This document shows positions 56,866-64,000 of a DNA stretch of 64,000 nt, piece after piece. Location of the stretch: assembly GCA_922989275.2 (NCBI GenBank), contig OV277858.1, forward strand, positions 3,906,001 through 3,970,000, written 5' to 3'. Below the pieces are notes generated by a model that was not told the DNA's origin, made no database searches, and saw only the letters and a list, made by a program, of their open reading frames with translations. Source of the stretch: Gari tellinella. Taxonomy: Eukaryota; Mollusca; Bivalvia; Cardiida; Psammobiidae. Positions within the stretch are counted from its first letter, which is position 1. The number at the start of each line of letters is the position of its first letter. The translations under genes were made by a program, and so were the position numbers.

Positions 56866-57329
56866 TCACCAGTCTTTCAAAAGTAGAAACTGGCTACGGG
56901 GCAATAGATTAGGTAGTCAACCATTATATCAAGCAGTGTTGAATCTGTTGATGCTTCAGCCTGCTAATGTCAAGTTTCAAAGTAAGGTAAACTAATTAAA
57001 ACAGTCATTTACCGAAACGTCGGACACCCTATGTATCTCAAAGAGTGTCAAACATTTTGGAGTCTTTTCAAACGCCAGGAAGGGGTTAATAGACAGCTTA
57101 TATTTGTTACCAAATGTATCATGCCATTTTAGCGCATATAGCATATGCATATAAAATATAATATGTCCGTGGATCCTACACACAGGTCTTATTTTGATAC
57201 GGAAGTGATCGGGACCCACGTGTAATATTAACTAGACGTCTGATCAGGATAAAAAATGTTCGGACCATCTTATCACATGCATGTGTACTAACCCCTTCAC
57301 TGATTTATCTCGAATGCAATGGCTATTGG

Positions 57330-57392
57330 GAAAAAAATTGGACCCTGGTCAGATGCCGAGTAACTCGGCATATGATAAGGGTCAAGGCTATT
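57330..57392. repeat. Family B palindrome
   Basis: GGACCCTGGTCAGATGCCGA GTAACTCGGCATATGATAAG GGTC is a short hairpin. Confidence 0.6.
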
Positions 57393-57399
57393 TTTCAAT

Positions 57400-58375
57400 C
57401 CTCGACTTAACTCCGTGTACTTGCATTATTACATATTTATTATTAGATGCTCTATTATGAAATAAAAGTAGACGATAAATATTAAAATCAGGTGACGGAA
57501 TTGCAGTAAAAGGGTTACAGAAATTGCAAAGTTGAATAGCCGTGCGCGTTTATGAATGAAATATGTCCGACATTGAATTCATCTCTGTTCTCATCGTAGC
57601 TTGTCTTATCTTATACATGTGCTCACAAAAAGCAGGCTTCACGTTCCCATCTTCGATGCAAAACTTCGAATAAAAAGTATATGTGGGATTCTTACACTGA
57701 TAGAATTGTGTAGAGTATCACGAATAGTCATAGTATCACGAATATTTATTCGTGGAAGTATTATGTATTATATTATATTCATTGTGTATTATATCTGTAT
57801 TCAAAATAAGGAAACAGTATAGTAGTTCAGGTTAGTATAAATAAATATAGATCTATGTGCATTATTTACTCTTTATTCTTAGTGTTCTAAGTGTATTAGT
57901 AATGTCAATATAGATTATTCATTAATATTAGTATATTAAATTGGCCCAGTTGAACCGGGCCGAGTTGATAATTGGCCGAGTTGACAAATTGCCACACCGC
58001 TTGGTTGCTCGATATCGTTTAACAAGCACAGCGAGCGCTAGCTTTCCGCTAGGTTTCCGTTCGATCTACCTGAACAGAGGCCTGATATCTTATTGCTTTG
58101 TTGAACTTTAGAACTGTTGGATGTTTCTATTTCTGTTCAAAGTAGTACTTTTTCTAAAGTTAATAAATCGCAATATAAAATGTTCAGCATATTTACTGTA
58201 TGTTTTCTTCTTTCGCTTTTCAGGTAACTTGTGTAAATATAATACATATTGTTCCCTATGATAGTATTCATTTTTGATAGCCTTTGTAATGTAGTTTGTA
58301 TCCGACTACGACTTCGTTCATGCTTATCTTTTTATTAATGCCTATTTTTGGAAATAAATTGTGTATATTGATCCA
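57400..58375. other. No recognised gene
   Basis: AT-rich. Contains the repeated phrase GGCCGAGTTGATAATTGGCC then GAGTTGACAAATTG near 57957-57994, and ORFs without motifs. Confidence 0.3.
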
Positions 58376-58379
58376 AAAG

Positions 58380-59525
58380 GTATTCAAATACGGACAAGAG
58401 AAGATGAAAAAGTGTTCTACGTTTCAACTGCATTACAAGATTTGCAAAATGGCGTTTGCATTAATTTCCACGTGAAAAGGTTTTCATTAGTGGGAATTAT
58501 TATATGGATATATACATTATTTAGTGTGTGGTAGACTTATGCTACTGAACTTACTAATCAGTTTTTGTCCGAGTATGTTTGGAGTTCCAAATTTGTTAGC
58601 AACATGTCTTCTCTTTGTATCCTTGTTATTTAATTTAGTGATATTACAATATTTACCCAAAAATTGAGTTTCTGTTAATATTAACATTTTAATGTATTGT
58701 TCTTATTTAAAAATGGTTTTCAAGGCATTTGGAATTGCTGCTTTTAATCTGGTAAATTCAGAGAGCCAGTTACTCTCTTTTGTGAGTTTGTTTATTAAAC
58801 TTTCATTAATTTCGCCATTAGTATGTATGACGTCATTTATTAATATAATTTCAGAGTCAATCCATTAATTGAAGAGTTAGCATTTTCCTTTGAATGTATT
58901 GATTTCCCCATAGCACTTAGTTCTGATATTGAACAATGACTTTGGCAATACTTGTGGTAACAAATGATTCTGGTTGATAAAGATGTTAATAATAATTTAT
59001 AGAAAACAGGTAAGGTATATCTCACAGAGAAATTTAATGGAATAAATATTCATCTTTAGTATTTATAGTTTATCTCCGTATTGATTAAAATAGAAATTTG
59101 GAATGACCTTCCAGTTTGCTTCGTCAACTGCACTAAGTGTTTTGAGCCATTACATTTTAATGTTTTGAGTACATTTTTATGTCAGGGATCTCAAGTCAAC
59201 CGTGATCTTTATTTTCTATTAAAGTATTTCTTTTGAATTTTTCAATTTTATTACCCCATAAAAAGGGGAGAAACATATTATTTATTTGTTTTAAAACATC
59301 TTTTGGCATTGGTAGAGTTTGTATTAGAAAAGCAAATTTCGACAGAAGCAAAGAATTTATGATAATTATCTTGCCATAAAACGTAAGTTTTTTCTTTGAT
59401 TCCAGCTATTGATTCATTTTTGGAATGCTTCATGTTTTTCTCGCCAGTAAATCGCATTACTAGCAGTTTTCTCACCTCCAAAGTATACACCAAGCGATTT
59501 TATTATCGGGCTGAATTTAATTCAA
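58380..59525 (-). pseudogene. Tx1/L1-type LINE ORF2, C-terminal half (decayed)
   Basis: The minus strand in several frames gives LGVYFGGEKTASNAIYWREK then KKLTFYGKIIIINSLLLSKF and LPMPKDVLKQINNMFLPFLW. Next come GNKIEKFKRNTLIENKDHG, INDVIHTNGEINESLINKL and KESNWLSEFTRLKAAIPNA. Last is a Cys motif FCKSCNAVET. This is the region downstream of the RT active site in Tx1/L1 ORF2, matching the plus-strand copy at 61468-62640. Many stops and shifts make it dead. The short ORF at 59278-59493 is in the wrong frame. Confidence 0.85.
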
Positions 59526-59569
59526 TCTAACATCGATTTGGTATTAGTTCTGAGTTTTCCAAAGCCTTT

Positions 59570-60060
59570 CCAGTGTCTGTCAGATTGTTCCGCAGCACTA
59601 CCAGATTCTTTTCTACCGGGTGTTCCTAAGTCATCCTAGTGTTCCGAATCCCTCTCAATGTCTTTCCGAGTGTTTCGGAGCACTTCAAGTGTCTTTTTCG
59701 AGTGTTCAAGAGCTCTTACAGAGTATTTTCTAGTGCTCCGGAGCCTTCCCAGAGTATTTGCTAGTTCTCCAGAGACCCTGGGCTGCTTGCAAGTGTTCCA
59801 GAGCCCGCCCAGTGCTTTTCCGAGTGTTCCGGAGCCTTCTCAGAGTATGTGCGAGTGTTCCGGAGTCCTCCGGGAGTATTTGCATGTGCTCTGCAGCCCT
59901 CCAAGTGTCTTTTCGAGTGTACCGGAGTTTTCCCAAAGTCTATCCAAGTGTTCCGGAGGCTTGCCTGCGTCCTTCTGAGTGTTCCGGGGCACTGCAATAG
60001 TATTTGCGAGCATTCCTGAGCCTTCCCAGTGTATTTGTGTATATTTAGGAGCCTTTTCTG
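59570..60060. repeat. Minisatellite, ~30-bp unit
   Basis: AGTGTTCCGGAGCCTTCTCA, AGTGTTCCGGAGTCCTCCGG, AGTGTACCGGAGTTTTCCCA, AGTGTTCCGGAGGCTTGCCT and similar phrases recur every 30-32 bp, about 15 times. Because the unit is close to a multiple of three and lacks stops, ORFs are open in several frames on both strands (for example 59658-59978 +, 59761-59997 -). I regard these as artefacts. Confidence 0.88.
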
Positions 60061-60462
60061 AGTCTTAGTAAGTTCTTATTACACTGCTATGATAGTATGT
60101 AAATTATATTTTTTGTAGTTTTGGACAGTCCGCCTGATCACTGACAACTGATCCACGCAAACTGGGATTTACTTCCCCTTGATGCTACCGGAAGTGGTAG
60201 CAAAATAGAGGTTTGTAAACCTGGCTGAGCCTGAACGCACCATGGTTCCGCTTCATCACCTTTGGGTTGATCGGATTCAGATAGCCTCACTGATCTGCCT
60301 CGTTCACTTGTCAATCAAACAATTGTTTCGTGCATCAGGATCTGTGTTAGCACGTTTGAAGAAACTTCGATAAAATACGCTAAACAAAAGACAAAACAGC
60401 GAAAAGAGCAAATTGCAGTACTAGAACATGAATTAGCTAACCTCTTTGCAAAAGATAATGAA

Positions 60463-61467
60463 ATGAACGGACAATCGGATAACAACACAAAACACAACAT
60501 ACTACGTCTCGAAAATGAAATTCAACTGTTATATGGTATTAAAGCAAAGGGTGCACAAATAAGATCAAGAGTAAACTTTATTGAAGAAGGTGAAAAAAGC
60601 ACTAAGTATTTTTTTAACCTTGAAAAATCCAGACAGGCAAGGAAGTCAATTACGTCGCTTAACAGCAATGGAGAACAAATATGTGATACTTTTAAGATAC
60701 TTGAAGAAGAAGTTAAATTTTATCAGACGTTATATTCATCAAGTAATATAAATCAATGTAATATAAATGACTACCTGGATAATACAATTTTTGATAATAC
60801 ATTAACAGAAGAAGGCGCCAACAGCTGTGAAAGTATGTTTACCATAAACGAACTTAGTATTGCAGTAAAGCAAATGAAAACAAATAAAAGTCCAGGTCTA
60901 GACGGCCTTACTTCTGAATTTTATCAACATTTCTGGCCACTCATTGAAAACATTATTACTGATGGCGCAATTCTATTTTTAGACTTTCGTAAAGCGTTCG
61001 ATACAATCGAGTGGAACTTTCTTTTTAGTGTTTTAAGGCGCTTTGGTTTTAAAGAACAATTTATCACTTGGGTTAAAGTGTTATATGCAGACTGTAAATA
61101 TTGTATTTTTAATAGTGGATACAGGTCACAACTGTTTAATCCCTCAAGAGGTATTCGACAGGGTTGTCCGATATCTGCTCTAGTGTACATTCTTGCAGCA
61201 GAAGTTCTTGCTATAAATATAAGAAATTCTAATAACATCTTAGGAATTGAGGTTATACTTACTAATGAGAAGCGATGGCTTAAAATCTCTCAGCTTGCTG
61301 ACGATACAACAGTATTCCTCAGAAATAGACAAACAATCGTTTCGGTCTTAAACATCATTAAAGAATTTGGAAAATACTCTGGACTTGAATTAAATAAAAA
61401 CAAGACGGAAGGAATGTGGATTGGGACAAATAAATTACATAAAGATAACGTAGGAGATAGTACATGA
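60463..61467 (+). CDS. LINE ORF2 segment with an internally deleted reverse transcriptase
   Basis: A 334-codon open frame, still open upstream to at least 60300, so the Met is only a convention. RSRVNFIEEGEKSTKYFFN (~41-60) is the conserved pre-RT segment. NKSPGLDGLTSEFYQHFWP (~140) is RT motif 1. DFRKAFDTIEW (~174) carries the first catalytic Asp, RGIRQGCPIS (~230) the next motif and LADDTTVF (~278) the Asp-Asp pair. Between HFWPLIEN and LFLDF the usual ~85 residues with the PK.D....RPISL motif are missing without loss of frame. A TGA at 61465 ends the ORF, but the same frame continues PDGPIKALGVYFGHNKD to 61668. The copy is certainly inactive. Confidence 0.88.
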   Translation: MNGQSDNNTKHNILRLENEIQLLYGIKAKGAQIRSRVNFIEEGEKSTKYFFNLEKSRQARKSITSLNSNGEQICDTFKILEEEVKFYQTLYSSSNINQCNINDYLDNTIFDNTLTEEGANSCESMFTINELSIAVKQMKTNKSPGLDGLTSEFYQHFWPLIENIITDGAILFLDFRKAFDTIEWNFLFSVLRRFGFKEQFITWVKVLYADCKYCIFNSGYRSQLFNPSRGIRQGCPISALVYILAAEVLAINIRNSNNILGIEVILTNEKRWLKISQLADDTTVFLRNRQTIVSVLNIIKEFGKYSGLELNKNKTEGMWIGTNKLHKDNVGDST

Positions 61468-62950
61468 CCAGATGGTCCCATTAAGGCCCTAGGGGTATAT
61501 TTTGGACACAATAAAGATGAGTGTTCCGTGCTAAATTGGAAATCAAAATATTCAACTTGTAAAAGCATTATAGAAGACTGGCGTAAGCGTAATTTAACTT
61601 TTTATGGGAAAATACAAATAATAAAAACTCTATTGATACCAAAATTTACATTTTCATTCATAGTATTATAGTACCGCAGCAGATTATAACTAAAATAAAC
61701 AGTATTATATATGACTTTTTTATGGAGTGGAAAGCGTGAAAAAATAAAGCGAGCAACTTTAATAGGGAACAGATCCGAGGGTGGACTTCAAATGATTGAC
61801 TTAGAAACTTACATTACTACGTTAAAATTAAAATGGATAAAATCGATGTTATCAGATGACGACGCTAATTGGAAGTTAATACCAACATATTATTTCGAAG
61901 CTTTTGGAAATGTTTTTTGGTATTTTACTACAATTTAGACAGCATCACAAGTATAAATGCAACGAATATTCCTGAATTTTATACAAATATACTAGAATCA
62001 TGGATACGCATTAAAACATTCAAAGAAAAACGCACTATGACATTTATTGACATCAGAAAACAAGTTATATGGGGAAATAAATGTATTAAAATTAATAATA
62101 AATGCCTTGTGTTTACAAGCTGGATAAACTCAGATTTGATTGTCATAAGTGATATTATTAACGAAAGAGGGGAAATAAAAGAGGTGTATATATTAGAAAA
62201 ACTCTTAGATAAAAGAAACTGGATAAGTGAAATTGCAAAACTTAATAAAGCAATTCCTAACAGATGGAAGCAATTAATCAAAAGCGAAAATTCTTTTAAA
62301 ACTAAAGTTAAAACGTCTTTATCTTTATATATTCGTAACATAGATTGTATACAAAGCAACAATAAACTATCTATCAACAGCTTCTGTCTGAAAAGTTTCA
62401 TGACCCTACAATACATAGGTTCTGGAATGACAAGTTTGACGACAAATTACCATGGTCGGAAATATATAACTTTATTACTAAAATTTACGATAATAGGCAC
62501 AACTAATACAAGTATAAAACAATTAATAACATTTTCCCATCAAGATCAATACGATACAAGTGGAAAATGGAAAACTCTCCAAACTGTCTAATATGTCATG
62601 AATTCGAAGACGATGAACACATTTTCATCAATTGTTCAAAAGTGCAACCATTTGGATAAAAAGTATGTCGCTGTTTAAAACATGTGATATAGAAGGTAAT
62701 ATAAAAATCTTAAAACACTTTTAATAGGATATAAGATAACAAACACGGACTACTTTTGCGTCAATATAATTTTTTAACTATTGTTGGTTTCAGTATATAC
62801 ACATCGTACTTTCTAAGCGAAAACTGGACACTACAAACTGATATTTATAAAGTTTTCGTTTATGAGACACAAATACTTCTCGAATTCTTAAAATATAAAG
62901 GATTTACGAATCCTTTTGTTTTAAGAGTTCAAAAAGCATTGTTCCCTTAA
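61468..62950 (+). pseudogene. LINE ORF2 downstream region, frameshifted
   Basis: After the TGA the frame runs ALGVYFGHNKD ... FYGKIQIIKTLLIPKFTFSF to a TAG at 61669. Another frame gives FLWSGKREKIKRATLIGN, SEGGLQMIDLETYITTLKLK and WIKSM. The 61869-62591 frame gives WGNKCIKINNKCLVFTSWIN, SDLIVISDIINERGEIKEVY and KAIPNRWKQLI. The zinc-type NCLICHEFEDDEHIFINC follows, and the tail LRQYNFLTIVGF... ends at 62950. At least four frame changes. Confidence 0.85.
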
Positions 62951-63199
62951 TATAAAGAAATACTAATTATAGCTGAACACTCTAATCATAGGGTTAATCG
63001 CGACAATTAAAATACCCTTACTTACTACCGCTTTGCGGTATTTAGCAAGTCAACACAAAGATTGTATAGTTTTATTCTTATATGATCTTGCTGATTTGTT
63101 AGTTCTCATGCATGTATGTATGTTATTGTCCGTGTATATGTAAATAGTAATGAATAAAAGAAGTCTAGGCTTCACCAAAAAAAGAAAAGAAAATAAAGG

Positions 63200-63605
63200 T
63201 CTGTAAATGTGCAGAACTAGTAACTTGTATGTTCCTCTCCTCACACAAAGAAATCGGTATTCGTGACGGGCAAGGCTTCCTCTAGAGCTGTGCTCGCTAC
63301 AGTAATAACACCATATGATTTTGTGCTAAAATTAGTGAGAAAAAAAATGGAGTTGGGCAATTTTCCCCCCTTATCTGGAGCCCTGGATGTACATTTCATT
63401 TCGCTACTAAACATTCAGAAGGGAGTTTTTCAACACTGAAAATTGACTCGAAAATGGTATATGCTGAATCAAATTGGAATCCGATTGAATCAAGTCCATA
63501 AAATGGTGATTGAATGCAGATCATGAATAATCGTTATACCGTTAGTACTTAATAATCTATCTTCAGTTCACATTCTTAAAAAACAACCTCATATATCTCA
63601 GGTAG
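63200..63605. other. Flank of the LINE, no clear feature
   Basis: Includes TAATAACACCATATGATTTT GTGCTAAAATTAGTGAGAAA (about 63302), a phrase also seen near 2865 and 8173, so a diverged dispersed repeat is present. Confidence 0.4.
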
Positions 63606-63609
63606 GATG

Positions 63610-64000
63610 CTAGAGAATACCTATGCCAGTGAAGAGTTTGAGGCCCTTGGCCAGAGCACTCTTGATGAAGTTTTGCAACATTTTATGCTAGTCTCGTGAC
63701 GAAGAGTGGAAAAGAGTACTCTTAGGCAGCACTTATTGGCATAAGGGCAGGCATAAACAGATGGATAACATCTCCGCCACATTCAAGACCAATCAACCTT
63801 ATGAAAGACCGTAGCTTCATGTTGTAAAACCTAGTTCTGACGGGGCTCATCAAAGGGCTCAAACGCGATGGAAAAGATGTCTCTCAACATAAGGAACCAA
63901 TATCTAATGAGGACATGGAGAAATTGTACCAAAGTGGTATATTTGCGACAACAACCCCCCAATCTTTACAAATAAAGTTATTGCCCAGTTTGGACGTCGG
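63610..64000 (+). pseudogene. Crypton/DUF3504-like coding segment, partial and broken
   Basis: The first frame reads NTYASEEFEALGQSTLDEVL QHF. After a -1 shift at about 63681 comes FYASLVTKSGKEYS, a stop, then ALIGIRAGINRWITSPPHSR, PINLMKDRSFML, a stop, NLVLTGLIKGLKRDGKDVSQ, HKEPISNEDMEKLYQSGIF and TPQSLQIKL. The order L..FYA.L..K.G..YS..SL..IR.G..R, K.LKR.GK..V.HKE.I...D...LY.SGI.....P..LQ.K matches the DUF3504-type region related to Crypton tyrosine recombinases (as in KCTD1/ZMYM/QRICH1-like proteins). Two stops and a shift show decay. The catalytic part would lie beyond the window. Confidence 0.7.

Larger units (their letters stand above)
60310..63198 (+). mobile_element. Tx1/L1-type LINE, 5'-truncated copy
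   Basis: ORF2 sequence begins around IKYAKQKTKQRKEQIAVLEH (60370), after the endonuclease domain, so the 5' part is missing. It continues through RT, the post-RT domain, the Cys motif NCLICHEFEDDEHIFINC (about 62583-62640) and the tail LRQYNFLTIVGFSIYTSYF (about 62756). The end is a 3' UTR with AATAAAAG and an A-rich tract (63173-63198). The 5' truncation and A-rich end fit target-primed reverse transcription. Confidence 0.88.

Noticed and set aside
59658..59978. 106-codon serine/proline-rich ORF and its overlapping partners
   Set aside because: Entirely within the ~30-bp minisatellite, and frames are open on both strands because the unit lacks stops.

Overview
This is eukaryotic, intron- and repeat-dominated DNA, about two-thirds A+T. 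It looks like part of a mollusc (probably bivalve) chromosome. The support is spliced exons separated by kilobases, a tRNA-headed SINE, Tx1/L1-type and Penelope-type retroelements, hairpin-capped elements beginning AACAAGAGGGCCTGAAGGCC, and arrays of AGGTCAAAGGTCA-type phrases, all of which I associate with bivalve genomes. There is no prokaryotic gene organisation. The species cannot be named from the sequence.

Host genes are sparse. The best one is a sialate O-acetylesterase (SIAE) gene on the minus strand. One exon at 6846-6973 has correct splice sites and SIAE-diagnostic residues, and a weaker upstream exon lies at 31230-31351. I did not find the exons expected between and after them, so most of 1-31 kb may be SIAE intron. 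Other exon-like segments are at 783-867 and 3275-3365 (+), and 2563-2639, 7318-7503 and 27870-28018 (-). A possible first coding exon is at 43012-43055 (+).

Mobile DNA makes up the rest. From 13.9 to 21.7 kb is a 7.8-kb segment bounded by ~690-bp inverted repeats. It encloses a broken ORF of a transposon-associated protein family, a MITE split by a pogo-like element with perfect termini, and a dead mariner. From 22.3 to 24.9 kb is a Penelope-like element with reverse transcriptase and GIY-YIG domains, running into a ~205-bp tandem array. From 25 to 31 kb are arrays of ~140-160-bp phrases and a hairpin-capped element. 38.0-41.8 kb is another inverted duplication. 44.0-46.0 kb holds a SINE, TA microsatellites, a near-perfect hairpin, a tRNA-like sequence and a second copy of the exon-bearing segment from 0.5-1.1 kb. 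46.4-48.75 kb holds a remnant ORF among at least ten copies of a TAATTTACGGGAC-type motif in both orientations. 51.1-55.07 kb is a foldback element with about four and eight repeat units in its two arms. 58.4-63.2 kb holds two opposed Tx1/L1-type LINE fragments separated by a ~30-bp minisatellite. 63.6 kb to the end is a broken Crypton/DUF3504-like coding segment.

Throughout the window lie 60-100-bp near-perfect palindromes from at least four families, several of them inside larger elements with TIRs. The strongest candidates for something undescribed are the long-TIR element with its transposon-type ORF, the foldback element, the motif-studded 46.4-48.75 kb element, and the palindrome-bounded exon duplication. 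All boundaries were read by eye and are approximate unless a terminus is quoted.
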